The position numbers and the translations under genes were made by a program. From Vibrio maritimus (GTDB taxonomy: Bacteria > Pseudomonadota > Gammaproteobacteria > Enterobacterales > Vibrionaceae), in the NCBI GenBank assembly GCA_000755425.1, contig BBMT01000002.1, positions 248,001 to 312,000 on the forward strand: a stretch of DNA of 64,000 bases, given 5' to 3'. Positions 28,799 through 39,409 of the stretch are shown piece after piece. Below the pieces are notes generated by a model, which was not told the origin of the DNA, did not search any database, and saw nothing but the letters and a program-made list of their open reading frames with translations. How positions within the stretch are numbered: the stretch's first letter is position 1; each line of letters starts with the position of its first letter.

Positions 28799-29278
28799 TT
28801 ATCCACAGCTAGATTGCCCAATTGCCATTAAAAATGAATGCATGGATAAATAATCAGTATATTTAACCTGACAAACTGCTTGAATTATCGGGCTTTGTAT
28901 GAAAATTGGCAATCCTAATGTGGATAAACCAAGCTGTGGTGGATCTTTGACCGATCTGAATGGTAGCAAATCAAAATCGTAAGAACCACACATAAGACAT
29001 GAAGGTTTTGCTCTTAAGTTTATGTTTATTATATTTTTATTGTATTGTTCTGTTTTTGGGGTAGTTTGGTAGGTTCTAGTTTTTCTACGATTTTTCCAAG
29101 AGATCAACGATTCTGCACACAGTTATTCACAGAAAAGGTGAATAAATGTGGCCTATGTCTCATTGTGGTGTTGATAACTACGATGTTGTTTGAATCTTAT
29201 CCAGTGCACTGCAAAGAAGTGGTAATTGTTCAAATTTACACATCCATAAGTTTGCTCAAGTTGGGGATATGTGGAAAA
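28799..29278. other. DnaA-box cluster in the mutH-rppH gap, DARS2-like
   Basis: This AT-rich gene-free region holds three perfect DnaA boxes TTATNCACA: 28799-28807 (+, TTATCCACA), 28919-28927 (-, TTATCCACA) and 29123-29131 (+, TTATTCACA). It also has two 8/9 matches, 29137-29145 (-, facing the previous one 5 nt away) and 29270-29278 (-), and a 7/9 match at 29197. In E. coli the DnaA-reactivating sequence DARS2 lies in the same mutH-rppH (nudH) gap. I infer a DARS2 homologue, which would promote ADP-to-ATP exchange on DnaA and so help initiation. No gene is visible here. Confidence 0.7.
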
Positions 29279-29312
29279 ATCAAGGTAATGAAAATTTAAT
29301 TGAGGTTGGCCA

Positions 29313-29829
29313 GTGATAGATGGCGATGGTTACCGACTGAATGTTGGTATTGTAATCTGTAACAACCATGGTCAGGTCTTCTGGGCTAAACGATACGGAC
29401 AACACTCATGCAGTTTCCTCAGGGCGGTATTGACGAAGGTGAATCCCCTGAAGAAGCCATGTATCGAGAACTGTATGAAGAAGTGGGATTGACTAAGAAC
29501 GATGTTAAAGTCGTTGCGGTTAGTCGCCACTGGCTAAGATATAAGTTGCCTAAGCGTTTGGTGCGCTGGGATTCGAAACCGGTCTGTATCGGGCAAAAAC
29601 AGAAATGGTTTTTACTGCGCTTGGATTGCGATGAATCCAAAATCAATATGCAGCGCGGTAGTACCCTGAGTTTGATGGTTGGCGTTGGGTAAGTTACTGG
29701 TACCCAGTTAGACAAGTGGTTTCGTTCAAGCGTGATGTCTACCGCCGTGCGATGAAAGAGTTTGCGTCGTTAGCGATGCCGTTTAAAGAACGAAAATTTA
29801 AAGGCAAAAGAAAGCATCGAAGAGGGTAA
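29313..29829 (+). CDS. rppH: RNA pyrophosphohydrolase RppH (split by two indels)
   Basis: Starts at GTG 29313 ([14 protein letters not shown]). The Nudix box [23 protein letters not shown] is complete. Restoring a G at 29410 (HSWQFPQGG) and a C at 29664-29666 ([15 protein letters not shown]) gives 172 residues, the normal length. RppH removes pyrophosphate from the 5' end of mRNA, opening it to RNase E decay. It stops 2 nt before ptsP, so the two are co-transcribed as in E. coli. Confidence 0.93.
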
Positions 29830-29831
29830 GT

Positions 29832-32079
29832 ATGCTATCGCAACTAAGGGATATAGTTGAGCACGTCTCAAAAGTAGAAGACGTGCATGCAGCCCTCGAG
29901 ATGTTAGTGCAGCAAACGTGTTCAGCTATGAACACTGAGTGCTGCACCATTTATCTTGCCAACGACGATAAGCAGCGCCTAGAGCTCATGGCGACCCAAG
30001 GGCTTATCTTTCAAGGTGATACAATTCATATTGGCTTCAATGAAGGTTTGGTCGGCTTAGTTAAGCGTACCGCAGAACCTATCAACCTGGCAGAGGCCGC
30101 CAAACACTCCGCATTTAAATTCTTCCCCGAACTGGGTGAAGACGTCTACCATTCCTTCCTTGGCACGCCTATTATCCATCGCAAGCAAGTGCTCGGTGTG
30201 TTAGTCGTGCAGCAAAAAACTCCCGACAGTTTAGTGAAATGGAAGAGTCTTTCTTGGTTACGTTGTCTGCGCAGATAGCGGTGTTGATTGCTCATGCGAT
30301 CGCCCAGGGACATGGCTTTTTTGACGACAATGCAGCGCCAGTCATTAGGGGTATTGGGGCTTCTACGGGTGTCGCGATAGGACCGATTTGGTGGGACAAT
30401 ACTCAGCCTGATTTGAGCGATGTATTCCCTGCGTCCACGCTTGATGTGGCACGTGAGCAAGAGATGCTCACGGTTGCGATTGAACATGCGTTGGCGGACT
30501 TTAAGCGCATGCGTAAAAAGCTCGATTTGGAGCTCAATAAAGATGCGCTGGCTATATTTGATCTGTTTACTCACTTGCTCAACGATCCGATGTTGAGAAA
30601 CGACCTCAAAGCGCAGATCCAAAAAGGGGATAAAGCCGATTGGGCACTGCGCCAAGTCGTCGAAAGTTACGCCAATCGCTTTGCAAAAATGTCTGATGTG
30701 TATTTGCGCGAGCGGGCGCAAGACATTAAAGAGCTTGGTCAGCGACTGCTGTTCTTCCTTCATGACACAGAGTACCCAATTCACGAGTTTAACGAGCCCG
30801 TGATCTTAGTGGTTCGAGAGCTGACCGCTTCGATTCTAGCGTCTATTCCGAAAGAGCAATTGCTTGCTGTTGTTTCGCTAGAAGGCGCCGCTAACTCGCA
30901 CGCGGCAATTTTGTCTAGAGCCATGGGCATTCCTGCGGTCATGGGGGTGAATACCAATCCGGAGCTGCTTAGCGGTAAGCTCGGTATTGTTGACGGTTAC
31001 AGCGGTGAAATATTCCCAGACCCTAGCCAAGAGCTGTTATTGGAATACCGAGAGCTGGTCAGTGAAGAGTCGGAACTATCACAAATGGTGGAGTCGACGG
31101 CTGATCTTGAAGCCGCCACCAAAGATGGTCAGCGTATTCAAGTTATGCTCAATGCGGGGCTTAGTGCTGATACCAGTATTTCTATCAACAAAAATGTTGA
31201 TGGTGTTGGCTTGTACCGAACCGAAATTTCGTTCTTATTGCAGCAGCAGTTTCCATCGGAAGAAGAGCAGCTTCATCAATATCGTTCTGTGCTAAGTGCA
31301 TACTCGAATAAGCGAGTCGTCATGCGTACATTGGATATTGGTGGCGATAAAGCGTTGCCGTATCTGCCTATCGATGAGGACAATCCATTTTTGGGTTGGC
31401 GGGGGATCCGTTTTACCCTCGACCATCCCGATATCTTTTTGATTCAGCTACGTGCGATGTTGCGAGCCAGTATTGGCATCGATAATTTGAGCATCTTGCT
31501 GCCTATGGTCTCTTCGGTTCAGGAATTTGATGATGCGGCAACCTTGATTGAACAAGCTTATCAGGAAGTGCATGATGCTCATCCTGAAGTGAAAAAGCCA
31601 CAAATCGGTGTGATGATTGAAGTCCCGTCGATGCTGTATATTTTGCCGTTCATGGCAGAGCGAGTCGATTTTGTTTCGGTAGGCACCAATGATTTAACCC
31701 AATACTTATTGGCGGTTGATCGCAATAATGCGCAAGTGGCAGACATCTACGAAACGTTACACCCTTCGGTGCTTGCGGCAATGAAACACATTTTTTCGAC
31801 TTGCCAAGCCTATGACTTACCTGTCTGTATCTGTGGTGAGTTAGCGGGCGACCCTATTGGCGCGCTTCTACTCGTTGGTTTAGGTTACGACACTTTGAGT
31901 ATGAACACCTCAAACGTGGCAAAAGTGAAATACTTGCTTGCGCAGAGTTCACTCGATGAGCTTAAACAACTTGCTGACAAAGCGCTGATGCAACCCTACG
32001 GAAAACCATCTACAATCAAATGCGCGATTTCTTTGAGGCCAAAGGTCTTGCTGGCTTTATCCGTGCAGGTAAATTTTAA
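29832..32079 (+). CDS. ptsP: PEP-protein phosphotransferase PtsP, EI-Ntr (split by two indels)
   Basis: An N-terminal GAF domain (residues 1-165) is followed by the Enzyme I domains: the phospho-His site NSHAAILSRAMGIPAVMG and PEP-binding segments (GLYRTEISFLL, MRTLDIGGDKALPY, SVGTNDLTQYLLAVDR). Losses of a C at 30222-30224 (RQFSEMEESF) and an A at 32002-32005 (GKTIYNQMRDFFEAKG) break it; repaired length is 749. PtsP phosphorylates NPr in the nitrogen PTS, regulating potassium, stress and virulence functions. Operon: rppH-ptsP, then a TSUP permease and lgt. Confidence 0.93.
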
Positions 32080-32100
32080 CTCTTATTTTTTGGTCTTGTT

Positions 32101-32891
32101 GTGAATTACGAATTGATATTGCTGTTGCTACTGCTTGGTGCCGTAGTAGGAACTATGTCGGGTCTGCTGGGGATAGGCGGCGGTCTGATTGTTGTACCAG
32201 CCTGGCGTTTTTGCTGCCTAAATTTGGGATTGGTAGTGAGCTTGTCATGCACATAGCACTGGCGACCTCTCTGGCTTCGATCATTATTACCTCTGGATCA
32301 TCGGCGATAAATCACCTTAAGTTAGGTAATGTTGATTTGTTTGTGATTAAGTGGCTCATGCCAGGTGTCGTCATTGGAGGGTTTGCGGGCTCTTATATCG
32401 CAGAGTGGATTCCATCGCATTACCTCCCAAAAGTGTTTGCTTTTATCGTGTTGATGTTAGCGATTCAAATGTTCTTATCGATTAAGTCTCAAGCGGTACG
32501 AAATCTGCCACCCCCATTTATCACCACGTGCTGTGGTGCGGGAATTGGTATGGTGTCGAGTCTTGCAGGCATCGGCGGCGGCTCTATGTCGGTGCCATTT
32601 TTGAGTAAACATGGCGTTGAAATGCGCCGTGCGGTGGGTTCTTCTTCCGTTTGCGGTTGTGTGATTGCACTGGCAGGCATGTTAGGCTTCGTATTTCATG
32701 GTGCAAAGGCTGAAGGACTGCCGGAATTCAGTGTCGGTTATGTTTACCTACCAGCTTTGTTTGCGATTGCTGCTACCTCTATGGTGACGACGCGATTTGG
32801 TGCCAAATTGGCGACGACGATGCCAACACCGAAACTTAAAAAGATTTTTGCAGTCTTTCTATTGTTTGTGGCATTTTCTATGATGTTTTAG
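32101..32891 (+). CDS. TSUP (TauE/SafE) family permease (split by an indel)
   Basis: A polytopic permease with the duplicated family motif: GLLGIGGGLIVVP near the N-terminus and SLAGIGGGSMSVPFL in the middle, with about 8 membrane helices. Start is GTG 32101, 22 nt after ptsP. One missing C at 32201-32202 breaks the frame after VVPA; repaired length is 263. The family exports or imports sulphite, sulphonates or other small organic acids; this member's substrate is unknown. It lies inside the ptsP-lgt interval, as in other Vibrio. Confidence 0.87.
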
Positions 32892-32924
32892 CCCCATTAT
32901 TTAATAACTTTAAGTGAGCGTTTT

Positions 32925-33740
32925 ATGTCTCAGGGATATATCCAGTTTCCAAATATTGACCCTGTTCTGTTTGAGTTAGGTCCACTATCTGTCCGTTGGT
33001 ACGGTTTGATGTACTTGATCGGTTTTGCTTTCGCTTTGTGGCTTGCAAACCGCCGCGCAGATAAGGCGGGTTCAGGTTGGACCCGAGAGCAAGTGTCGGA
33101 TCTTCTGTTTGCCGGCTTTCTTGGGGTGGTTATCGGTGGTCGTGTCGGCTACGTATTGTTTTATGGCTTTGAAGAACTGCTACAAGATCCACTGTATCTA
33201 TTTAAAGTGTGGACTGGTGGCATGTCATTCCATGGTGGGTTGCTGGGTGTTATCACCGCGATGTTCTGGTACGCACGTAAAAACGGTCGTACCTTCTTCA
33301 ATGTTGCCGATTTTATCGCGCCACTAGTGCCGTTTGGTTTGGGTATGGGGCGTCTTGGCAACTTCATGAATAGCGAGCTGTGGGGACGAGTGACGGATGT
33401 GCCTTGGGCGATCATCTTCCCGAATGGCGGTCCATTACCACGCCATCCATCTCAACTGTATGAGTTAGCGTTAGAAGGTGTGGTGCTGTTCTTAATCTTG
33501 AACTGGTTTATTCGCAAACCTCGTCCAGAAGGCTCAGTCTCTGGCCTGTTCTTGCTTGGTTATGGAACCTTTAGATTTATGGTAGAGTACGTGCGCGAAC
33601 CGGATGCTCACCTAGGTTTGTTCGGTGGATTTATCTCAATGGGTCAAATCCTTTCATTGCCAATGGTGATCATTGGCGGTTTGATGGTCGCGTGGGCTTA
33701 TAAAGTCAACGGTGCAACCGCTCCAAAAGTATCGAAGTAA
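32925..33740 (+). CDS. lgt: Prolipoprotein diacylglyceryl transferase Lgt
   Basis: A 271-residue inner-membrane enzyme with seven predicted helices. Conserved elements: [10 protein letters not shown] (catalytic His region), the Lgt signature [14 protein letters not shown] around residue 140, and HPSQLYE. It attaches diacylglycerol to the lipobox Cys of lipoproteins, the first step in lipoprotein maturation. It forms the conserved lgt-thyA pair, ending 11 bp before thyA. Confidence 0.96.
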   Translation: MSQGYIQFPNIDPVLFELGPLSVRWYGLMYLIGFAFALWLANRRADKAGSGWTREQVSDLLFAGFLGVVIGGRVGYVLFYGFEELLQDPLYLFKVWTGGMSFHGGLLGVITAMFWYARKNGRTFFNVADFIAPLVPFGLGMGRLGNFMNSELWGRVTDVPWAIIFPNGGPLPRHPSQLYELALEGVVLFLILNWFIRKPRPEGSVSGLFLLGYGTFRFMVEYVREPDAHLGLFGGFISMGQILSLPMVIIGGLMVAWAYKVNGATAPKVSK

Positions 33741-33751
33741 TAGGAATTGTC

Positions 33752-34602
33752 GTGAAGCAGTATTTAGACTTATGTCAGCGAATCGTTGAGAGGGGGTTTG
33801 GGTTGAGAACGAGCGCACAGGTAAACGTTGTTTAACCGTGATTAATGCCGATCTCACTTACGATGTTGCTGGCAATGCCTTTCCATTGGTCACAACTCGC
33901 AAGAGCTTTTGGAAAGCAGCAGTCGCTGAACTACTAGGTTACATCCGTGGCTATGACAATGCGGAAGATTTTCGTAAGTTGGGCACCAAAACATGGGATG
34001 CCAATGCAAACCTCAATGAAGCATGGCTAAAAAACCCTTATCGTAAAGGTGAAGACGATATGGGACGTGTGTACGGTGTTCAGGGGCGAGCGTGGGCTAA
34101 ACCGGACGGTGGCCATATCGACCAGCTTCGCAAGATTGTTGATGACCTTTCCAAGGGTGTTGATGACCGTGGTGAAATTCTTAATTTCTACAACCCAGGT
34201 GAATTTCACATGGGGTGCCTACGTCCATGTATGTACAGCCACCACTTTTCTTTGTTGGGCGATACCTTATATCTAAACAGTACTCAGCGCTCTTGTGACG
34301 TGCCGCTTGGACTTAATTTCAATATGGTTCAAGTGTATGTGTTCTTGGCCATTATGGCGCAAATTACGGGCAAGAAGCCTGGCCAGGCTTATCATAAGAT
34401 CGTGAATGCGCATATTTATGAAGATCAGCTAGAGCTAATGCGTGATGTTCAGCTTAAACGTGAGCCCTTGGCTGCGCCAGAGTTCCGCATCAACCCTAAA
34501 ATTAAGTCATTAGAAGATCTAGAAACATGGGCAACGCTGGATGATTTTGAAGTGATTGGTTATGAGAGTCACGAGCCGATTCGTTATCCGTTCTCAGTGT
34601 AA
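33752..34602 (+). CDS. thyA: Thymidylate synthase ThyA (split by an indel)
   Basis: Start GTG 33752 ([15 protein letters not shown]). A missing G in the run 33792-33796 breaks the frame at codon 15; restoring it reads [21 protein letters not shown] and continues to 34602, 283 residues. The catalytic Cys lies in [13 protein letters not shown]. ThyA makes dTMP from dUMP with methylenetetrahydrofolate. Since it is near-essential and otherwise perfect, the break is likely an error. Confidence 0.95.
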
Positions 34603-34625
34603 CGCTTCCCGTTAGGAATAGAACT

Positions 34626-34660
34626 AAAACGCCGAGCAGTTCAGTCTGTTCGGCGTTTTT
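34626..34660. terminator. Terminator after thyA
   Basis: Stem AAAACGCCGA (34626-34635) with TCGGCGTTTT (34650-34659), inner CAG/CTG pairing and T run; probably shared with the convergent SDR gene. Confidence 0.85.
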
Positions 34661-34700
34661 GTGTTCAGCCAATGGCTTTATTAACTGGCTACTCGCTTTG

Positions 34701-35441
34701 TTACCAACTGATGGCTTCACGTTCGGTAAAGAAGCCTGCGGTTGGGCCATCGTTTTCCAATGTTGCTAACCAGATCGCAGTGTCTGCACCTTCGCGTGGC
34801 GTTTTCAGTTTCACGCTATCTCCGTATTCAGGTAGATCGTCTAGGTTCATGCCGGAATCGACCCACCCAGGACAGTAGGAGTTCACCTTAATGCCAAATG
34901 GCTCGAGCTCCTTGGCAAACAGTACCGTGTTAGCGTTGACGCCAATTTTAGATGATTGATAGGCGGCACAGACATCCTCTCTCCAAGGGGAATTCATATT
35001 GGCCAGCTGAGAAAGCTGAGCGGCTTGGCTCGATACATTGACCACACGAGCTCCTGAGGCTTTTTTCAGTAAAGGCGTTAAGGCTCGGGTAAGTAGAAAG
35101 GGGCCAATCTGATTGATTTCAATCACTCGTCGATAAGTATCCTCATCGATCAGAGATGGGTGTTTGCCAAAATCTGCTAAGATCGAGGCGTTGTTGACCA
35201 AAACATCTAGACGACCAAACTCTTCTTCTATCTTGTTGGCAATAGCTGGAAACATAGAAGACATCGCAAGATCGATTTTAACATGCGATGCGAGATAGCC
35301 TTTGTGACGGAATTCATTAGCGAGGGCGCTGCAAGATTGGATGTCCGCCATGATCACGTGGAAACCTTGTTCCATGAGCATTTCAGATGTGGCGAGACCG
35401 ATCCCTTGAAACGCACCTGTTACAAGTGCGATTTTGTGCAT
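34701..35441 (-). CDS. Short-chain dehydrogenase/reductase
   Basis: A 246-residue classical SDR: cofactor motif TGAFQGIG (residues 8-15), structural NNAS, and catalytic Ser and YQSSK. An aspartate after strand 2 (MADI) hints at NAD(H) preference. A PGWVDSGM loop follows the active site. The substrate is unknown. It is monocistronic between thyA and a small exported protein. Confidence 0.82.
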   Translation of the reverse strand: MHKIALVTGAFQGIGLATSEMLMEQGFHVIMADIQSCSALANEFRHKGYLASHVKIDLAMSSMFPAIANKIEEEFGRLDVLVNNASILADFGKHPSLIDEDTYRRVIEINQIGPFLLTRALTPLLKKASGARVVNVSSQAAQLSQLANMNSPWREDVCAAYQSSKIGVNANTVLFAKELEPFGIKVNSYCPGWVDSGMNLDDLPEYGDSVKLKTPREGADTAIWLATLENDGPTAGFFTEREAISW

Positions 35442-35555
35442 ACTGGACCTTTTCGTCGAGTTTATTGAATGCAGTTTATCGCTGGGGGGAGAAGGATGGC
35501 AGTAACATAGGGGGATGTTACCTCTAGGTAACTGCCAAAATGTGAAGGTAAAACG

Positions 35556-35894
35556 TTAGTCGTAGTAGTACTCTTCAGCGATTTCCTCGTCGACAATTTC
35601 TTCTTCAACCACTTCTTCGGCCACGATTTCGTCTTCTACAGCGACATCGGTAACGACTTCACACGCTTCTTCATCGTAAGCACCATCGACAGTCCCCACA
35701 ACTGCCCCCGTACCGCCACCTATGGCAGCACCGGCAGCTGCGCCGCGACCGCCATCAACAATCCCACCGACAACAGCGCCTGTGATTGCACCATCTACTG
35801 CTCCATCGATAGCGCCTTCTGCGGTTTGGTCACAGTAGTATGCAAAGCTTGGTGAGGCGATAAGTGCGCTGAGAAGTAGAATTTTTGTTTTCAT
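35556..35894 (-). CDS. Exported glycine-zipper protein with acidic tail
   Basis: A 112-residue protein: signal peptide (MKTKILLLSALIASPSFA), then a glycine/alanine-rich stretch with repeated G-x3-G spacing (about residues 28-72), typical of glycine zippers that insert in or span membranes, and a Glu/Val-rich acidic tail ending EEYYYD. Two cysteines frame the glycine zone. I do not recognise a named family. The next gene to the right is an Slp-type lipoprotein with a similar Tyr/Asp-rich tail. Confidence 0.7.
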   Translation of the reverse strand: MKTKILLLSALIASPSFAYYCDQTAEGAIDGAVDGAITGAVVGGIVDGGRGAAAGAAIGGGTGAVVGTVDGAYDEEACEVVTDVAVEDEIVAEEVVEEEIVDEEIAEEYYYD

Positions 35895-36134
35895 GACAGA
35901 GTCCTATACATAGTGATTGCGTAATAGAGTAAACAAGGACTTAGACTTCGGTAAGTTGGCCAACGTCAATCTTGGGTCAGTTTCTAGTTGGGGTATTGTT
36001 GAGCTGTATTGACAGCAAGTACTAATAGGTAATGTGTCAATAATAGGATGCAAAGACTCAACAAAAGGCTGTCACTTGCGAAGCGGTAACAGCTTGACTC
36101 ATAATGAATTGAGTGAGAGATAGGAGAGCAGAAA

Positions 36135-36716
36135 ATGCGAGTGTATGTATGGATCTTAGCAGCCCTGCTAGTGGGCTGTAGTAGCGGTCCTGATGAGATC
36201 AAAGTTGCCGATGAAAAACTGTTGGTCAATTATCAAGATGCGAGCCTTGATGCGACACCTTACAAAGGTCAGCCAGCGCGCTGGGGTGGGGTGGTCGCAA
36301 AACTCACGAATCCGTCGGCAAGCAGCAGTGAGCTGCAAATCAGTTATTTTGAGCTTGATGCGAAGGGGCGACCAGACGAGACCCGTCAAGGAAGCAGCCG
36401 TTTTGTCGTTAAGGTAGAGCGATTTCTAGATCCGAAGATCTTTGTGCTTGGTAAACCGATGACCTTTGTCGGTACGATTGAAGGGCAAACGGATATCAAA
36501 GTGGGTGAGCAGACGCTTTCTGTTCCAGTGATAAAGGCATCGAACTACTACCTTTGGACAGAAGATAAACGCATCAAAACCTACTATGTTGGCGATCCGT
36601 ACTACAACTACTATTATGACCGTTATTACTATTGGGACTACGTCGATGAAGCCGATCTTATCGAACATTACGACGCGTACGATGCTTATGACGCCTACGA
36701 TTATGGTGACTTTTAA
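36135..36716 (+). CDS. Slp family outer-membrane lipoprotein
   Basis: A 193-residue lipoprotein: signal peptide with lipobox LVGC at residues 12-15, then an Slp domain (PYKGQPARWGGVVAKLTN, KIFVLGKPMTFVGTIEG, YLWTEDKRIKTYY). Slp proteins are starvation- or stress-induced outer-membrane lipoproteins of unclear function. The C-terminus is unusual: a Tyr/Asp-rich low-complexity tail (about 150-193) with three copies of the tripeptide DAY. A strong terminator follows. Confidence 0.85.
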   Translation: MRVYVWILAALLVGCSSGPDEIKVADEKLLVNYQDASLDATPYKGQPARWGGVVAKLTNPSASSSELQISYFELDAKGRPDETRQGSSRFVVKVERFLDPKIFVLGKPMTFVGTIEGQTDIKVGEQTLSVPVIKASNYYLWTEDKRIKTYYVGDPYYNYYYDRYYYWDYVDEADLIEHYDAYDAYDAYDYGDF

Positions 36717-36725
36717 AAACAAAAA

Positions 36726-36751
36726 CGCTCAGCAGATGCTGAGCGCTTTTT
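36726..36751 (+). terminator. Terminator after the Slp lipoprotein gene
   Basis: 9-bp stem CGCTCAGCA/TGCTGAGCG (36726-36745) with A-run before and T-run after; may also serve the convergent nptA. Confidence 0.85.
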
Positions 36752-36792
36752 ATTCTTAACTGTGCCACTAAGTGGCAACAGTTAGTTCGTCG

Positions 36793-37941
36793 TTAAGCCG
36801 TCAGGGCGAGAATCGAACCTGGGATAACCACGAAGATAGATACGAGGTAACCTGCAACAATGGCTTTATTTTTGATAGCCAAGTCTGAGATATAGTCGGC
36901 GCCTTTCACTGGAAGCTCACGCAGGAACGGGATGCCGAAGATAAACACAGTCGCCATGATATTGAACACCAAGTGTACTAGCGCAATCTGCAGAGCAAAT
37001 ATAGCGTACTCACCAGAAACAGCCGTCGCAGCAAGTAGACCCGTGATACAAGTACCGATGTTCGCACCTAGTGTGAATGGGTACACATCACGAACCTTCA
37101 GAGCACCTGTACCTACTAGCGGAACCATTAGGCTGGTAGTAGTTGATGAAGACTGAACCAGAACTGTCACGATAGAGCCCGACACGATACCGTGAATTGG
37201 ACCGCGACCAATTGCGTTCTTTAGAATCTCACGAGCACGACCAACCATTAGGCTCTTCATGAGTTTGCCCATCACAGTGATAGCAACGAAGATAGTCGCG
37301 ATACCAAGAACAATAAGTAGTACACCACCGGTCACACTACCAAAGGCACTTAGCGGCTCTTGAATTGCGCTCACTACTGGCTTGGTGATTGGTTTGATGA
37401 AGTTAAGACCACCCATGCTCATATCGCCTGTTGCCATCATTGGCGATACAAGCCAGCTAGAGATTTTGTCTAGCACACCGAACATCATTTCTAGCGGTAG
37501 GAAAATAGCAACAGCTAGCAAGTTGAAGAAGTCGTGAATCGTAGCACTTGCAAAAGCACGCTTAAACTCGGTGTTGCAACGAACGTGACCAAGACTTACT
37601 AGGGTATTGGTTACAGTAGTACCAATGTTTGCACCCATGATCATTGGGATTGCAGTCGTCACAGGTAAGCCACCGGCTACCAGACCAACAATAATAGAGG
37701 TAACAGTACTAGAAGACTGGATCAGTGCAGTAGCAACCAAACCGATCATCAAGCCAGCAACTGGGTGAGAAGCAAACTCGAATAGCACTTTTGCGTGCTC
37801 GCCAGTCGCCATTTTAAAGCCACTACCTACCATAGAAACAGCAAGTAGTAATAGGTAAAGCATGAATGCCAAGTTAGCCCAGCGCAGCCAACGCGTCGTA
37901 GTCGACATAGGAGTCGTCGCTGTAGTTGCTTGGTTCATCAT
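36793..37941 (-). CDS. nptA: Na+/phosphate symporter NptA
   Basis: A 382-residue Na/Pi cotransporter (NptA/SLC34-like). The two inverted halves each carry the QSSS motif (LIQSSSTVTSIIVG and LVQSSSTTTSLMVPLVG), with about 8-10 membrane helices. It imports phosphate with sodium, useful in marine and alkaline settings. It is divergent from nhaR across a 405-bp AT-rich gap. No CBS or PhoU domain is attached. Confidence 0.9.
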   Translation of the reverse strand: MMNQATTATTPMSTTTRWLRWANLAFMLYLLLLAVSMVGSGFKMATGEHAKVLFEFASHPVAGLMIGLVATALIQSSSTVTSIIVGLVAGGLPVTTAIPMIMGANIGTTVTNTLVSLGHVRCNTEFKRAFASATIHDFFNLLAVAIFLPLEMMFGVLDKISSWLVSPMMATGDMSMGGLNFIKPITKPVVSAIQEPLSAFGSVTGGVLLIVLGIATIFVAITVMGKLMKSLMVGRAREILKNAIGRGPIHGIVSGSIVTVLVQSSSTTTSLMVPLVGTGALKVRDVYPFTLGANIGTCITGLLAATAVSGEYAIFALQIALVHLVFNIMATVFIFGIPFLRELPVKGADYISDLAIKNKAIVAGYLVSIFVVIPGSILALTA

Positions 37942-38346
37942 AGTTTTCTCCGTTTGGCCTTGGTTAATCTATTTGCGGCCTGTTGTTGAATCTGACGCGA
38001 TAGTAGAACTCGAATATTACAGAAATATGACGAAACTATTTCTATGTGATTTAAGTGCGATCATCGGCTGATTTTTGAACTGTAAATTTGCATTTACGAC
38101 CATAAATTCCTGATTTTTAATGTAATTTTTATTTTTGAGAAAAAGAGATTAATCTGACATTATTGATGAAATAAATCGATGTATATTGACCACTTTGTCA
38201 TTTATATGACAGTTGTGTGGCAAGTGTGACAGTGCCTATTTCGTAAAAAAGATAGGTAAGTGGCTTTTGTTGTCGGTTATATCGAATATTGTTGGAGTGG
38301 CGAGATTTTGCTATAAAAGAGAGTCACTCACTTTAGGCGATTTAGC
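37942..38346. other. nptA-nhaR divergent intergenic region
   Basis: AT-rich and gene-free. One inverted repeat stands out, TGTCAT-N4-ATGACA at 38196-38211, a possible operator; its minus-strand CTGTCAT half resembles one half of a Pho box, but the second half is not in direct repeat. It should hold the promoters of both genes. Confidence 0.4.
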
Positions 38347-39240
38347 ATGTCTCATCTCAACTATAACCATTTGTACTATTTCTGGATGGTGTGCAAACAA
38401 GGTTCAGTTACTAAAGCAGCCGATGCGCTGTTTTTGACTCCACAAACGGTCACCGGTCAAATTAAAGCGCTGGAAGAGCGTATGGATGGCAAACTGACCA
38501 AGCGAAACGGTCGCAGTGTTGAGCCAACCGAGCTAGGACAACTGGTCTATAAATACGCAGATCGAATGTTTGGGCTAAGCTACGAGATGCTGGATATCGT
38601 TAATTACAGCCAGCGCTCTAATCTACTGTTTGATGTTGGCGTCGCGGATGCGCTGTCTAAACGTCTCGTCAGTAAGATTTTGATGACGACTATCCCTGAA
38701 GATAACAACATCCACCTTCGCTGTTTTGAATCGACGCACGAAATGCTGCTAGAGCAATTGGCTCAGCATAAGTTGGATATGATTTTGTCAGATTGTCCAG
38801 TGGACTCCAGTCAAAGCCCTGGATTGTTTAGTAAAAAGCTGGGCGAAAGTCGTATGAGTTTCTTTACTTCTGGGCACTTGGACAATGTTCGTTTTCCTGA
38901 GGTACTCGAACAGACTCGCCTTCTTATTCCAGGTAGCCGCACATCCATGGGTCGTAAAGTGATCCAATGGTTTGACCAACAAGGGATTCAGCCGAATATT
39001 TTGGGTGAGTTTGATGATGTGGCGCTGATGAAAGCTTTCTCTATGTACAAAGACGATGTCATCTTTTTGGCGCCGAGTATCTATATGTCAGAAATTAAAG
39101 ATCAACGTAACTTACAGTTGATTGGGGATATCGAAGATATTAAAGAAGAGTACTACGTGATTTTTGCAGAACGAATGATCCAGCATCCAGCGGTAAAAAG
39201 TGTCTGTGAAGCGGACTTTACCGATCTGCTTGCGTTTTAA
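38347..39240 (+). CDS. nhaR: LysR-family activator NhaR
   Basis: A 297-residue LysR-type regulator. The N-terminal winged helix ([39 protein letters not shown]) is the NhaR form, followed by an effector-binding domain (about 90-297). NhaR activates Na+/H+ antiporter genes in response to sodium. No nhaA is adjacent here, unlike E. coli. In E. coli nhaR also precedes rpsT, as here with hlyU between. Confidence 0.9.
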   Translation: MSHLNYNHLYYFWMVCKQGSVTKAADALFLTPQTVTGQIKALEERMDGKLTKRNGRSVEPTELGQLVYKYADRMFGLSYEMLDIVNYSQRSNLLFDVGVADALSKRLVSKILMTTIPEDNNIHLRCFESTHEMLLEQLAQHKLDMILSDCPVDSSQSPGLFSKKLGESRMSFFTSGHLDNVRFPEVLEQTRLLIPGSRTSMGRKVIQWFDQQGIQPNILGEFDDVALMKAFSMYKDDVIFLAPSIYMSEIKDQRNLQLIGDIEDIKEEYYVIFAERMIQHPAVKSVCEADFTDLLAF

Positions 39241-39409
39241 CTTTGGAGTTAGTTATCAATTTATTCATTTCAGCAACAGTTAATTAAACAAAGCCTTAGC
39301 ATGCGCGAGCTAACCATGTAAAATGTGTCGGAAATTGCCAGCGTTATGATTTTTAGTGAAAAAGACTGGCAGATTGGCAACGGTATCACCAAATGATTAG
39401 AGGTAGATT

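Noticed and set aside
30146..30784. 212-codon minus-strand frame over ptsP
   Set aside because: Antisense to EI-Ntr coding sequence, composition typical of a shadow frame.
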